Source: Microbulbifer sp. YPW16 (lineage in GTDB: Bacteria > Pseudomonadota > Gammaproteobacteria > Pseudomonadales > Cellvibrionaceae). Taken from it: a DNA stretch of 64,000 bases. The notes beneath the pieces are model-generated. The model saw nothing but the letters and a program-made list of their open reading frames with translations, did no database searches and was not told the DNA's origin. Shown here in pieces: positions 38,920 through 48,666 of the stretch (within the stretch, counting starts at the first letter, position 1; every line of letters starts with the position of its first letter). The DNA is taken from NCBI RefSeq assembly GCF_021290385.1, contig NZ_CP089928.1:1162501-1226500 (forward strand). Reading direction: 5' to 3'. Position numbers and translations under genes: made by a program.

Positions 38920-40392
38920 ATGCCCCTGCGCTCGACAATGCGCCATTCCCGCCACGCTTTATTCCTCGCCACCGCCCTGGCATCGTCCCTTGCCCTCGGC
39001 CTGACCGAGGACCCGGACGATCCCCAGGAGGTGCCCCTGCCCAAGGCTGAAAACCTGAAGCTGGACGAGCCCACCACCGAGGAGGCCCTGAACAAGCCAC
39101 GGGAACAGGAACCTGGTGACGACGGGGACGCGCAGCAGGCCCCGGCCCCCGAACCCGCAAAGCCAGCAGAAGACAAGCCGGCCGCTGGCGACAACAGCGA
39201 AGCGGGGGAAGAGACCGAAGCAGAGCCCGTGGCTGCCAAGCCGCTGCGCCTGCTGGGGTCCGAGGTGCCGCCGGCCACCGCCACGCGGCTCGCCTGGTCA
39301 CCCAGTCAGCATTTCGAGGGCGTCTACAGCAATACCGCCGTGCTGGTGGTAAACGGTGCCCAGCCCGGCCCTACCCTGTGCCTGACCGCCGCCGTCCACG
39401 GCGATGAGCTGAACGGCATCGAGACCGTTCGCCGGGTGCTGTACAACCTCGAGCCGGCCAGCCTCAGTGGCGCCGTGATCGGTGTGCCGATCGTCAACCT
39501 GCAGGGTTTCCATCGCGGCTCGCGCTACCTGACCGACCGCCGCGACCTGAACCGCCACTTCCCCGGTCACCCGCACGGTTCTTCGGCGTCCCGTATCGCC
39601 CACTCGTTCTTCAACGAGGTCATTGTCAACTGCGATGCCGTGGTCGACCTGCATACCGGTTCCTTCTACCGTACCAACCTGCCCCAGCTGCGCGGTGACC
39701 TCCGCAACCCGAAGGTGGTGAAGATGACCAGGGGCTTCGGCTCCACCGTGGTTCTGCACAGTGACGGTGCCGAGGGCACCCTGCGTCGCGCGGCCGTAGA
39801 GGCCGGCATCCCCACCGTCACCCTGGAGGCCGGCGCCCCCATGGTGCTGGACGAGACCTCGGTCAGTCACAGTGTAAAGGGCATCCGCACCCTGCTGAAC
39901 CAGTTGGGCATGGTGAGCAAATTCCGCCTCTGGGGCGACCCGGAACCGGTGTACTACAACTCCACCTGGCAGCGCGCCACTACCGGCGGGATTATTTTCA
40001 GTGAAGTGGAACTGGGGGAGACGGTCAGCAAAGGCGACCTGCTGGGCACCGTCACCAACCCCATCACCAACGTGCGCAAGGAAATTCGCTCGGAGCACAA
40101 CGGCCGCATACTGGGTATGGCCCTGAACCAGGTGGTGCAGCCCGGCTTTGCCGCCTATCACATCGGCATCCAGGCACCGCAGGAGCAGATCAGCCCGCCG
40201 GAGGAAGTGACCGCCGATACTGCGGAGAAAAGTGCTGCCGGGCTGGAATCCAGCCAGCAGGAAACCGCGACCCAGCCTGCGGAGGCCGCCGGGGAGGAAG
40301 AGGGACTGGAAGAGGAGTCCGCCGATCCGGGCCCGATTTCCGAAAAGATGGCCAAACCCCAGGCGGTCAGCCCCGAGGGTGAGGACGACTAG
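38920..40392 (+). CDS. AstE/aspartoacylase-like zinc peptidase with acidic flanks
   Basis: A 490-residue protein. A signal-like hydrophobic segment (residues 11-28) is followed by an acidic Pro/Glu/Ala-rich stretch (30-108). The catalytic M14-type domain of the succinylglutamate desuccinylase/aspartoacylase family comes next, with zinc ligands His160 and Glu163 in 'VHGDELNG', His245 in 'DLHTGS' and probable general base Glu303 in 'TLEAG'. 'DRRDLNRHFPG' near 206-216 is the Arg-containing carboxylate-binding block. A barrel-sandwich-like domain (about 360-420) and another acidic tail (430-490) end it. Unlike cytosolic AstE, this looks exported or membrane-anchored, so a peptide or envelope substrate is more likely than succinylglutamate. 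The ATG at 38920 has GGAG upstream; an ATG at 38938 is an alternative. Confidence 0.8.
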   Translation: MPLRSTMRHSRHALFLATALASSLALGLTEDPDDPQEVPLPKAENLKLDEPTTEEALNKPREQEPGDDGDAQQAPAPEPAKPAEDKPAAGDNSEAGEETEAEPVAAKPLRLLGSEVPPATATRLAWSPSQHFEGVYSNTAVLVVNGAQPGPTLCLTAAVHGDELNGIETVRRVLYNLEPASLSGAVIGVPIVNLQGFHRGSRYLTDRRDLNRHFPGHPHGSSASRIAHSFFNEVIVNCDAVVDLHTGSFYRTNLPQLRGDLRNPKVVKMTRGFGSTVVLHSDGAEGTLRRAAVEAGIPTVTLEAGAPMVLDETSVSHSVKGIRTLLNQLGMVSKFRLWGDPEPVYYNSTWQRATTGGIIFSEVELGETVSKGDLLGTVTNPITNVRKEIRSEHNGRILGMALNQVVQPGFAAYHIGIQAPQEQISPPEEVTADTAEKSAAGLESSQQETATQPAEAAGEEEGLEEESADPGPISEKMAKPQAVSPEGEDD

Positions 40393-40432
40393 GTAACTAC
40401 CGGCCCCCGGTTTCTGACGGCTGGCCCGGCGA

Positions 40433-41344
40433 TCACTCGCGGGGCTGGCCGGATACCCGGTCGATGATATGGATATGGTGTTCGCCCAGCGGCTCTGGTT
40501 GCAGGGTGATATGGTCGATGTCAAAGCGCCGTACCAATGTATCCCGCAGCCGCTCCAGCACAGCGGGCCAGGCCTCCAGGTCATCGACGACAATATGTGC
40601 CGACAGCGACACCGTGCGCGAATCCAGTCGCCAGATATGCAGGTCGTGCACCGAGCGTACCCCCTCCACTGCCACCAGCGCCTTGCCCACCACCGGCAGG
40701 CTCAGCTCCCGCGGCACCCGCTCCATCAGCACATCGACAGAATCCCGCAGCAGGCGCAGGCTGGATACCAGGATCAGCAGGCAGATAAGCAGGGACAGCA
40801 GGGGATCGATCGGCGTCCAGCCGGTGAAGTGAATCACCGCCCCCGCCACCAGCGCGGCCACGGAACCCAGCAGGTCACCCATCACGTGCAGCAGGGCACC
40901 GCGGATATTCAGCGTCTGCTCACCGCGGTGCAGGATCCACGCCACCAACAGGTTCACCAGCAGGCCGATGGCCGCAATCAGCATCACCATGCCCCCCTGC
41001 ACCGGTTGTGGTGAACGCAGCCGGTCGATGGCCGCCACGCCGATGGCAATGATGATCACCAGCATGAAGACCGCGTTGGCCACCGCCGCCAGCACCTCGG
41101 CGCGACCCCAGCCATAGGACAACTGCCGGTCGGCGGGTTTCTGCGCCAGCAGGGCCGCCACCGCGCCCAGGGCCAGGGCCAGGGCATCCGTGGCCATATG
41201 GCCGGCGTCACCCAGCAGCGCCAGCGACCCGGAGAGCCAGCCACCCACAGCCTCCACCAGCGCGAAGGCGAAGGTGACCACCAGCCCCCAGACCAGGGGA
41301 CGCAGGTGCCCGCTGCCGTGATGATGGTGTGAGTGTTCGTGCAT
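40433..41344 (-). CDS. Cation diffusion facilitator (zinc efflux, ZitB/CzcD-like)
   Basis: A 303-residue inner membrane transporter. A histidine-rich N-terminus ('HEHSHHHHGSGH') precedes six membrane segments. The metal site uses 'DAGHMATDA' in helix 2 and 'LHVMGDLLG' in helix 5, the His-x3-Asp pairs of zinc-transporting members. A cytoplasmic ferredoxin-like domain closes the protein ('GVRSVHDLHIWRLDS'). I chose the ATG at 41342-41344, with GGGAAG upstream. It is last in the hemA-prfA-prmC run, 51 bases after prmC. Zinc is the most likely cargo. Confidence 0.9.
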   Translation of the reverse strand: MHEHSHHHHGSGHLRPLVWGLVVTFAFALVEAVGGWLSGSLALLGDAGHMATDALALALGAVAALLAQKPADRQLSYGWGRAEVLAAVANAVFMLVIIIAIGVAAIDRLRSPQPVQGGMVMLIAAIGLLVNLLVAWILHRGEQTLNIRGALLHVMGDLLGSVAALVAGAVIHFTGWTPIDPLLSLLICLLILVSSLRLLRDSVDVLMERVPRELSLPVVGKALVAVEGVRSVHDLHIWRLDSRTVSLSAHIVVDDLEAWPAVLERLRDTLVRRFDIDHITLQPEPLGEHHIHIIDRVSGQPRE

Positions 41345-41395
41345 CGCCGCTGCTTCCCTGGATGGCTTCAAATTATTGCGGGGGCGCCGCGCGGG

Positions 41396-42223
41396 CTACT
41401 TCCGGCCCAGCGTGAGCCGCTCCCGGCCGCTGTAATCGTTGCGGCTGGATACCTCGTGCAGCCCTGCCGCGGTAAATATTCTGCGCGCGCCGGCGGCCTG
41501 TTGCCAACCATGCTCCACCACCAGCCAGCCACCGTTTTCCAGGTAGTCGCCACAGGCGGTGGCGATGCGCTCAATATCGGCAAATCCACCTCTCTCAGCC
41601 ACCAGCGCCGAGCGCGGTTCGAAGCGCACATCGCCCTGTTGCAAGTGCGGGTCAGCGGCGTCGATATACGGCGGGTTGCTGACGATCAGGCCGAACTTCC
41701 CGCGGGGAACATCGCTGAACCAGTCGCTCTGTCGCACCTCGACATTCTCCAGCCCCAGCGCCCGGCGGTTCTCGTCCGCGAGAGCCACCGCAGCGGCAGA
41801 CCTGTCCACCGCCAGCAGGTGCCACCCCGGGCGCTCGGTGGCCAGCGCCAGGGCAATGGCCCCGCTGCCGGTACCCAGGTCGAGCGCGCGCAGTTGCTCC
41901 TGCGGACAGAGTTCCAGCGCGGTCTCCACCAGCAGCTCGGTCTCCGGGCGGGGGATCAGGGTGGAGGTATCGACTTTCAGGTCCAGCGACCAGAATTCCC
42001 GCCGGCCGACGATATGAGCCACCGGCTCGCCCGCCGCCCGGCGCGCCAGCAGCTGGTCAAACAGCTGCTGTTCTTCTGTGCCCAGCTCGTATTCGGGCCA
42101 GGTATAGAGCCAGGTGCGGGTTTTCCCCAGCAGGTGCGCCAGCAGCACCTCGGCATCCAGCCGCGCGCTGTCACTGTGCTCCAGTTCACCACTGCGGGCG
42201 AGATTCTGCTTGATGGTGGCCAT
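41396..42223 (-). CDS. prmC: Peptide chain release factor N5-glutamine methyltransferase
   Basis: A 275-residue S-adenosylmethionine-dependent enzyme that methylates the glutamine of the GGQ motif in release factors. The cofactor motif is 'ALDLGTGSGAIALALA' and the catalytic 'SNPPYI' lies near residues 183-188. The helical N-terminal domain binds the release factor. Its target prfA lies immediately upstream (71-base gap), the usual operon order hemA-prfA-prmC. The ATG is at 42221-42223. Confidence 0.96.
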   Translation of the reverse strand: MATIKQNLARSGELEHSDSARLDAEVLLAHLLGKTRTWLYTWPEYELGTEEQQLFDQLLARRAAGEPVAHIVGRREFWSLDLKVDTSTLIPRPETELLVETALELCPQEQLRALDLGTGSGAIALALATERPGWHLLAVDRSAAAVALADENRRALGLENVEVRQSDWFSDVPRGKFGLIVSNPPYIDAADPHLQQGDVRFEPRSALVAERGGFADIERIATACGDYLENGGWLVVEHGWQQAAGARRIFTAAGLHEVSSRNDYSGRERLTLGRK

Positions 42224-42294
42224 GGCCGGTTTTCTCGTAATGTCCGCGGGATTCCTGTGGCAAACCCGGCCCGCCTGTTCGGGCGGGACCGGGC

Positions 42295-43377
42295 TTACTG
42301 CCCCAGCGCCGCCAGCTGGTCGGCCTGGTGCTCGGTGCGCAGGGGCTCGATGACCTCGGCCAGGCCGCCCTGCATGATCTCATCCAGCTTGTAGAGGGTC
42401 AGCCCGATGCGGTGATCGGTGACCCGTCCCTGTGGGAAGTTGTAGGTGCGAATGCGCTCGGAGCGATCGCCACTGCCAACCAGGTTGCGCCGTGCGTCGG
42501 AAATCTCCCGGGCGGCGGCCGCTTCCTGCTCACTGCTGAGCCGCGCCTGCAGCAGCGCCATGGCCTTGGCGCGGTTCTTGTGCTGTGAGCGCTCGTCCTG
42601 GCACTCCACCACAATCCCGGTGGGAATGTGGGTCAGGCGGACCGCGGAATCAGTCTTGTTAACGTGCTGGCCGCCGGCACCCGACGCACGGTAGGTGTCC
42701 ACGCGCAAGTCGGCCTTGTTGATCTCGATCGCATCCTGCTCGTCCGGCTCCGGCATCACCGCCACCGTACAGGCGGAGGTGTGAATCCGGCCCTGGGACT
42801 CGGTTTCGGGCACCCGCTGTACCCGGTGGGCGCCGGACTCGAATTTGAGCCGCGCGTATACATCGTCGCCGCTGACACGGGAGATGATCTCCTTGTAGCC
42901 GCCGTGCTCACCGGGGTTTTCACTGATGATTTCAATACGCCAGCCCTGCTTTTCGGCATAGCGCGAATACATACGGAACAGGTCACCGGAGAATATCGCC
43001 GCCTCGTCGCCGCCGGTACCGGCACGGATTTCGAGGAAGACATTCTTACGGTCGTTGGGATCGCGCGGCAGCAACAGTGTCTGCAGCTGCCGTTCCAGGG
43101 GCTCCAGCTGGCCCTCTGCCTCGCGCAGTTCTTCCTGCGCCATCTCGCGCATCTCGGCATCGCTCTCGTCGAGCATTTCCCGGGCCGCGTCCATATCCTC
43201 GCGCACCTGCCGGTAGCGGCCATAACATTGCACCACCTCTTCCAGCTCGGAAAACTCGCGCGAGAGATCGCGGAACTGCGCCTGGTCGCTGATGATATCG
43301 GCATCGCCGAGCAGGGCGGAAACTTCCTCGTGACGCTCGACGAGGTTTTCCAGTTTATTCAGTAACGAGTCTTTCAT
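42295..43377 (-). CDS. prfA: Peptide chain release factor 1
   Basis: A 360-residue factor ending translation at UAA and UAG. The tripeptide codon-reading motif is 'PET' at residues 190-192 (PxT class) and the catalytic GGQ is at 235-237. Its start codon overlaps the hemA stop as ATGA at 43374-43377, so it is translationally coupled to hemA. prmC, which modifies its GGQ glutamine, is next. Confidence 0.97.
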   Translation of the reverse strand: MKDSLLNKLENLVERHEEVSALLGDADIISDQAQFRDLSREFSELEEVVQCYGRYRQVREDMDAAREMLDESDAEMREMAQEELREAEGQLEPLERQLQTLLLPRDPNDRKNVFLEIRAGTGGDEAAIFSGDLFRMYSRYAEKQGWRIEIISENPGEHGGYKEIISRVSGDDVYARLKFESGAHRVQRVPETESQGRIHTSACTVAVMPEPDEQDAIEINKADLRVDTYRASGAGGQHVNKTDSAVRLTHIPTGIVVECQDERSQHKNRAKAMALLQARLSSEQEAAAAREISDARRNLVGSGDRSERIRTYNFPQGRVTDHRIGLTLYKLDEIMQGGLAEVIEPLRTEHQADQLAALGQ

Positions 43378-44669
43378 CCGTTCTTCTTGGTGCCTTCCAG
43401 TTTGCGGCTCTCCGGCCCCGGCTTGGCCGGTGCCTCCAGGCCGATGATCTCCCGCGCGATACGCAGGCGCTGCGGATCCCCTCCGGCGGCGCGCTTCAGG
43501 TTCACCGTGGGTGCATGGATCAGTTTATTGGTCAGGGAGCGTGCCAGCTGCTGCATCAGGCGGCGCGGGTCGCCGCCCTTGTCCAGCAGCTGCAACACCT
43601 TCTCAAGCTCTGCATCGCCAATTTCCTGCGCCTGCTGGCGATAGGTGCGGATCGTGTCCACAGCACCCAGCGAGCGGTACTGGCGCATAAATTCTGTCGC
43701 CGCCTGCTCGACAATTTCATAGGCGGCGCGGGCGGCCGCCTCGCGCGAGCGGCGCCCCTCATCAATCACCCCGCGCAGGTCGTCAACGGTGTACAGGTAG
43801 ACGTCGTCCAACTGCTCCACCTGCGGCTCGATATCCCGCGGCACGGCGATATCCACCATAAAGACCGGCCGGTGCCGGCGCTGCTTGAGGGCGGTTTCCA
43901 CCGCGCCCTTGCCGAGGATCGGCAACTGGCTGGCAGTGGAACTGATCACAATGTCGGCCCGCGGCAGGTACTCGGGAATATCCGCCAGCAGGATCGGCTC
44001 GGCGCCCAGCTCCTGCGCCAGCTGCTCGGCGCGACTGAGGGTCCGGTTGGCCACGATCAGCCTGTCGATACCCTGCTCCCGCAGGTGGCGGGCCACCAGT
44101 TCGATGGTCTCGCCGGCACCGATCAGCAGCGCGGTCTGCCGGGTGAGGTCGGTGAAGATACGCGAGGCCAGGGACACCGCGGCATAGGCCACGGATACGG
44201 GATTCTCACCGATTGCAGTTTCCGTGCGCACCCGCTTGGCCACCGCGAACACCTGCTGGAACACACTGTGCAGCAGGCTGCCGACACTGCCCGACTCCTG
44301 CGCAACGGCGTAAGCCGACTTGATCTGCCCGAGGATCTGGGGCTCCCCCAGCACCAGCGAGTCCAGGCCACAGGCGACACGCATCATATGGCGCACCGCT
44401 TCCTCGCCGGTATGGCGGTAGGTACAGCCCAGCAACTGGTCGAGCGCAACGCCGTGGTACTCCGCCAGCCACCCCAGCAGCCGGTCGGGATCCGTGTCGG
44501 CGTAGATCTCGGTGCGATTGCAGGTAGACAGGATGGCCAGCTCCGGACAGTCGAGCGCGGCGCGAGCCTCCTCCAGGGCCGCTGGCATCACCTCCGGGGC
44601 AAACGCCACCCGCTCGCGCACCTCGATTGGTGCACTGTCGTGATTGATACCCAGGGCAAGGATCGGCAT
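43374..44669 (-). CDS. hemA: Glutamyl-tRNA reductase
   Basis: A 431-residue NADPH-dependent enzyme that reduces glutamyl-tRNA to glutamate-1-semialdehyde, the first step of haem synthesis. The catalytic cysteine is Cys50 in '[10 protein letters not shown]'; the NADPH motif '[15 protein letters not shown]' is near residue 183. A C-terminal helical dimerisation domain follows. I chose the ATG at 44667-44669 since it gives the standard '[10 protein letters not shown]' beginning. It heads the minus-strand operon and diverges from the TPR gene across 265 bases. Confidence 0.96.
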   Translation of the reverse strand: MPILALGINHDSAPIEVRERVAFAPEVMPAALEEARAALDCPELAILSTCNRTEIYADTDPDRLLGWLAEYHGVALDQLLGCTYRHTGEEAVRHMMRVACGLDSLVLGEPQILGQIKSAYAVAQESGSVGSLLHSVFQQVFAVAKRVRTETAIGENPVSVAYAAVSLASRIFTDLTRQTALLIGAGETIELVARHLREQGIDRLIVANRTLSRAEQLAQELGAEPILLADIPEYLPRADIVISSTASQLPILGKGAVETALKQRRHRPVFMVDIAVPRDIEPQVEQLDDVYLYTVDDLRGVIDEGRRSREAAARAAYEIVEQAATEFMRQYRSLGAVDTIRTYRQQAQEIGDAELEKVLQLLDKGGDPRRLMQQLARSLTNKLIHAPTVNLKRAAGGDPQRLRIAREIIGLEAPAKPGPESRKLEGTKKNG

Positions 44670-44934
44670 AAATTCTCGCTGGCAATGAAACAAGTCGGGC
44701 CGCCGGACTGTCTTATTCCACAGTCGTACCGGCCCGGGTCGCAAGGGCTGTCAGGGTGGCGCATTTTCAGGCCCCGCAGCCCGCCTTGCAAGCGCCGGGG
44801 CTCTGCGCGTCACCGCGGATGGCGGCGGAAGCAAAGCCCGGCGGGCAATTCGCGACTAGAATTATACGGCTACCGACACACGGATCACGCTTTCCACGCC
44901 CTCCCGGCGCGGCGACAACGTATGGATACGCCCT

Positions 44935-46728
44935 ATGCCCGCACTTCGGCTTTCGCCCCTCTCCCGCAACCCCCGGATTCACCCCCTGGCCTGCCTCCTC
45001 ACCGCCTCATGCCTGCTGGTGGCCTGCGTCCAGGCGCCGCAGCAGGCGGCGGAAATGTCCACCGCCAGGGAAGCCGGCACCGGGGCCGCGACCGCTGGAG
45101 CGGATGTGGCTGAAACACGCGCCTTCCCCATCGAGACTTTCTACACACTGCTGGTGGCGGAAGTGGCGGGCAATCGCGAGCAGTATGATGTCGCCCTGGC
45201 CAATTACTACCACCAGGCGGCGAGCACCCGGGATGCCGGCATCGCGGCCCGGGCCACCCGTATCGCCCGGTTTCTCAACGCCCGCCGCGCGGCGCTGGAA
45301 TCTGCGCGCCTGTGGGCGGAGCTGGAACCGGACAGTGCCGAGGCACAACTGGCAGTCACTGCCGAACTGACCCTCGCCGGGGAACTGGATACCGCCCTCG
45401 AGCATGCCGAGCTGGCCCTGGCGCTGGGCGGCGATGCCCCGCTGCAATCCCTGGCTGCCACCGCGGTGTCCAATCGCGAACTGACGGAGTCGGTCCAGCC
45501 CACCTTCCAGCGCCTGGCGGACAAATACCCGGAAAATCCCGAGGCCGCCCTGGCCCACGCCATGACCCTGCGCGCCACCGAGAACTATGCCGAGGCCCTG
45601 GCCATTGTGCAGCGGGTCCAGGAGCGCCACCCGGACCTCCTGGATCCTCCCCTGCTGGAATCCCACCTGCTGGTTGACCAGGGCAAGGAGGCGGAAGCCA
45701 TCGCCATGCTGGAAAAGCTGGTGGAACTCTACCCACAGGAGAGCCGCCTGCGCCTGCAGTATGCACGGCTTCTGGTGAGCGAAGATCTGGAGCGGGCGCA
45801 GACGCAGTTCACCGAACTGGTGCGGCAACGCCCCAGGGATGGCAACCTGATCCTGTCCCTGGCACTGATCCGCTTCGAAACCGAAGACCTGGCCGCCGCC
45901 AAGCCCCTGTTCGAAAGGCTGCTGGAACTCGAAGAGCATGAGTCCGCTGCGCATTTTTACCTCGGCGGTATTGCCGAGGATGAGCAGCGTTTCGAGCAGG
46001 CAGTGACCCACTATCGCCAGGTGGGCCCGGGCAACGACTATCTCAACGCCATCAAGCGCGGCACCGAGCTGCTGGCAACCAACGGCCTCTCCAACGACAA
46101 CCGGGACTGGTTCGCCGAGCTGCGCCAGCGTCACCCGGACCAGGCCGAGCATTTCTACCTGGTGGAGGCCGACCTGCTGCGCCGCCACGACCGGCCGGAG
46201 GAAGCCCTGCAGCTGCTGGATCGCGCGGTCGAGGACCATAACGACAGCGGCCGGCTGCTCTATACCCAGGCGCTGGTGAACGAACAACTGGGTAACGCGA
46301 CCGAATTCGAGCAGGGCATGCGCAAGCTGATTGCCCGGGATCCCGACAATGCCACCCTCCTCAACGCACTGGGGTACAAGCTGACGGACTATGACGACCG
46401 CCTCGACGAGGCCCGGGAACTGATCGAGAAGGCGCTGGAGCTGCGCCCGGACGACCCCGCCATTATCGACAGCATGGGCTGGGTAGAGTACCGTCAGGGC
46501 AATCACACCGAGGCCGTGAAGTACCTGGAACAGGCACTGGAAAAACTGCCCGACCACGAGATCGCCGCCCACCTGGGTGAGGTGCTGTGGATGCAGGGCA
46601 ATCGTGAACAGGCCGTTAAGGTCTGGAAACGCGGGCTCGAGATCAACCCGGAAAGCAAGATTATCCCGGCTGCCATGGAGCGGCTGCGGATCAGAGACAC
46701 CATGGAGCAGCATGTTTCGGATAGCTGA
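44935..46728 (+). CDS. TPR-repeat lipoprotein upstream of lolB
   Basis: A 597-residue protein with a signal peptide ending in the lipobox 'SCLLVAC' (about residue 31), then tetratricopeptide repeats along most of its length. Clear repeats are seen near residues 220-260 and in the last 150 residues ('LLNALGYKLTDYDDRLDEA', 'GWVEYRQGNHTEAVKYLEQA'). TPR lipoproteins in this position before lolB are conserved across many gammaproteobacteria and are presumed to scaffold protein assemblies at the periplasmic membrane faces. lolB begins inside its last 17 bases, so the two are translationally coupled. Confidence 0.88.
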   Translation: MPALRLSPLSRNPRIHPLACLLTASCLLVACVQAPQQAAEMSTAREAGTGAATAGADVAETRAFPIETFYTLLVAEVAGNREQYDVALANYYHQAASTRDAGIAARATRIARFLNARRAALESARLWAELEPDSAEAQLAVTAELTLAGELDTALEHAELALALGGDAPLQSLAATAVSNRELTESVQPTFQRLADKYPENPEAALAHAMTLRATENYAEALAIVQRVQERHPDLLDPPLLESHLLVDQGKEAEAIAMLEKLVELYPQESRLRLQYARLLVSEDLERAQTQFTELVRQRPRDGNLILSLALIRFETEDLAAAKPLFERLLELEEHESAAHFYLGGIAEDEQRFEQAVTHYRQVGPGNDYLNAIKRGTELLATNGLSNDNRDWFAELRQRHPDQAEHFYLVEADLLRRHDRPEEALQLLDRAVEDHNDSGRLLYTQALVNEQLGNATEFEQGMRKLIARDPDNATLLNALGYKLTDYDDRLDEARELIEKALELRPDDPAIIDSMGWVEYRQGNHTEAVKYLEQALEKLPDHEIAAHLGEVLWMQGNREQAVKVWKRGLEINPESKIIPAAMERLRIRDTMEQHVSDS

Positions 46729-47341
46729 CTGGCATCGGGCCCGGTTCAACCACCTAACCATCGCACTTGTGGCACTGCTGCTCGGCGCCTGCGCCGGGCA
46801 GCAAAAGAATCCACTGCCCGTACCGGTACCCGGGACTGGTGGGCATTCGGTGGAGCAACTGCAGAGCTTTACCATTGCCGGCAAGCTGGGTGTGCGCTCA
46901 CCCACAGACAATGGCAGCGCCAACATCAACTGGGAGCAGCAAGCCGCCGCCAACTACCGCATTCACCTGAGCGGTCCCCTGGGGGCCGGCGCCACAATCA
47001 TCACCGGTAACTCCGGTGGCGTCAGCTTGAAGCGGGGCAGCGAGCCCCCCATGCGCGCCGCCAACCCGGCCCAGCTCACCCAGCAGATGCTGGGCTGGCC
47101 GCTGCCGGTACGGGAGATGTTTTACTGGGTTCGTGGCCTGCCGGCACCGGGAGGTACTGCCGGTGAAAAGCGCAATTCCGCCGGCCAGCTACAGGCACTG
47201 CAGCAGGCTGGCTGGCAACTGGAGTTCAGCGACTACCAGCGGGTAGGCCGCTATACCCTCCCCACCCGTATCAAGGCCCGCACCAACCAGGCGGCGGGTC
47301 CGGTGAAGGTAACCCTCGTCATCAAGGAATGGCAGACCTAG
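46712..47341 (+). CDS. lolB: Outer membrane lipoprotein LolB
   Basis: A 209-residue lipoprotein with lipobox 'LLLGAC' that receives lipoproteins from LolA and inserts them into the outer membrane. The family pattern 'FTIAGKLGVRSPTDNGSANI' and 'QQMLGWPLPVREMFYWVRG' is present. The ATG at 46712-46714 lies within the end of the TPR gene behind GGAG at 46704-46707. ispE follows after 86 bases, the usual order. Confidence 0.93.
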   Translation: MFRIADWHRARFNHLTIALVALLLGACAGQQKNPLPVPVPGTGGHSVEQLQSFTIAGKLGVRSPTDNGSANINWEQQAAANYRIHLSGPLGAGATIITGNSGGVSLKRGSEPPMRAANPAQLTQQMLGWPLPVREMFYWVRGLPAPGGTAGEKRNSAGQLQALQQAGWQLEFSDYQRVGRYTLPTRIKARTNQAAGPVKVTLVIKEWQT

Positions 47342-47427
47342 GAAGGGTGCAGGCGCCCGGCCCATGCACAGGGGGCCGGGAGGCGCTATGATTGCGCCTT
47401 TTACGACGCACGTATTGCCCATTCCCT

Positions 47428-48342
47428 ATGCCCCTGGAAGAGCCACACACACACCGGCCGCCGGCAGACCTGGTGCTGCCGGCCCCCGCCAAGCTTAACC
47501 TGCTGTTACGCATTCTCGGCCGCAGGCCCGACGGCTACCACGAACTCCAGACCCTGTTCCAGTTACTGGATTTCGGGGATGAGCTGGCACTTACCCGAAC
47601 CGATGCAAAGGACATTACCCTGGCATCCGACGGCGATGCCGCCGGCATCCCGCTTACCGACAACCTGGTTTACCGGGCTGCACGGCTGCTGCAGGAGCAC
47701 AGCAACAGCAGCCATGGTGCACATATCCACCTCCACAAGCATCTGCCCCTGGGCGGTGGAATCGGCGGCGGTAGCAGCGATGCCGCCACCACTCTGCTGG
47801 GCCTCAACCATCTCTGGCAATGCGACCTGCCTGTCGACACCCTGGCGGAACTGGGACGACAACTGGGCGCCGACGTCCCTGTTTTCGTGCGCGGCCACAC
47901 TGCCTGGGCCGAAGGGGTGGGAGAGGAACTGGTCCCGGTGCAGACAGCGACACGCCACTTTATCGTGGTGGTACCTGGCTGCTCAGTGAGCACAGCTGCC
48001 GTTTTCGGCCACCCCCGTTTGACAAGAGATTCCGGCGCAATTACATTACCGCACCTTCGCGACGGGCGGCTGGACACAGACTGGCTGGAAAGACATTCCA
48101 GCAACGATTGCCAGCCGCTGGTGGAAGACCTCTACCCCGCGGTGCGTGCAGCCAGGCAGTGGCTGCAACAGTTTGCCAGGGCGCAACTGACCGGCACCGG
48201 GGCCTGTGTTTTCGCAGCATTCGACAGCGCCTATGAAGCGCAACAGGTTCTGCGACAACTACCGGCCAAGTGGGAGGGCTTTGTCGCGGCAGGCGTGAAC
48301 ATTTCCCCTGCCCACGAGCGACTCGCGAAGGCGACTCAATAA
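47428..48342 (+). CDS. ispE: 4-diphosphocytidyl-2-C-methyl-D-erythritol kinase
   Basis: A 304-residue GHMP-family kinase of the MEP isoprenoid pathway. 'LPAPAKLNLLLRILGRRPDGYHEL' near residues 17-40 holds the substrate-binding Lys and Asp, and the ATP loop 'PLGGGIGGGSSDAATTL' lies near 107-123. The glycine-rich motif 'AQLTGTGACVFA' near 252-263 completes the set. I chose the ATG at 47428-47430 for normal length; the ribosome binding site is weak. tRNA-Gln follows. Confidence 0.95.
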   Translation: MPLEEPHTHRPPADLVLPAPAKLNLLLRILGRRPDGYHELQTLFQLLDFGDELALTRTDAKDITLASDGDAAGIPLTDNLVYRAARLLQEHSNSSHGAHIHLHKHLPLGGGIGGGSSDAATTLLGLNHLWQCDLPVDTLAELGRQLGADVPVFVRGHTAWAEGVGEELVPVQTATRHFIVVVPGCSVSTAAVFGHPRLTRDSGAITLPHLRDGRLDTDWLERHSSNDCQPLVEDLYPAVRAARQWLQQFARAQLTGTGACVFAAFDSAYEAQQVLRQLPAKWEGFVAAGVNISPAHERLAKATQ

Positions 48343-48357
48343 ACAGTCGCAATCCAC

Positions 48358-48432
48358 TGGGGCGTAGCCAAGCGGTAAGGCAGCGGGTTTTGATCCCGTC
48401 ATGCGTAGGTTCGAATCCTACCGCCCCAGCCA
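48358..48432 (+). tRNA. tRNA-Gln (anticodon TTG)
   Basis: A complete cloverleaf with acceptor TGGGGCG/CGCCCCA, anticodon loop TTTTGAT (anticodon TTG), T-loop TTCGAAT and encoded CCA. Gln tRNA in the gap between ispE and prs is the common gammaproteobacterial arrangement. An identical copy lies at 53534. Confidence 0.97.
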
Positions 48433-48440
48433 CTTTTAAG

Positions 48441-48472
48441 TTTCAGCGAAAACGTCCGTGTTTTCGCTGAAA
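48441..48472 (+). terminator. Perfect hairpin after tRNA-Gln
   Basis: TTTCAGCGAAAAC and GTTTTCGCTGAAA pair over 13 bases around GTCCGT. There is no proper T-run after it, so it may act as a weak terminator, a 3'-end processing signal or a barrier between tRNA-Gln and prs. Confidence 0.6.
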
Positions 48473-48666
48473 AGCGCAGTTTGCGGCACATGTCCGCAAG
48501 CCGCTCCCGGCACTCCCCGGTGCCACAGAGAACTGATGTTCAACTTCCTCCGCGGCGCCTGTGCCGCCACAGCAAAAGGTGACGCTACTGCGCGCTACAA
48601 GCTTTCACAACCGCAGGCATCTAAACTTCAACGACATCAACTTCATCGGATCAAAAGGTACACGCA

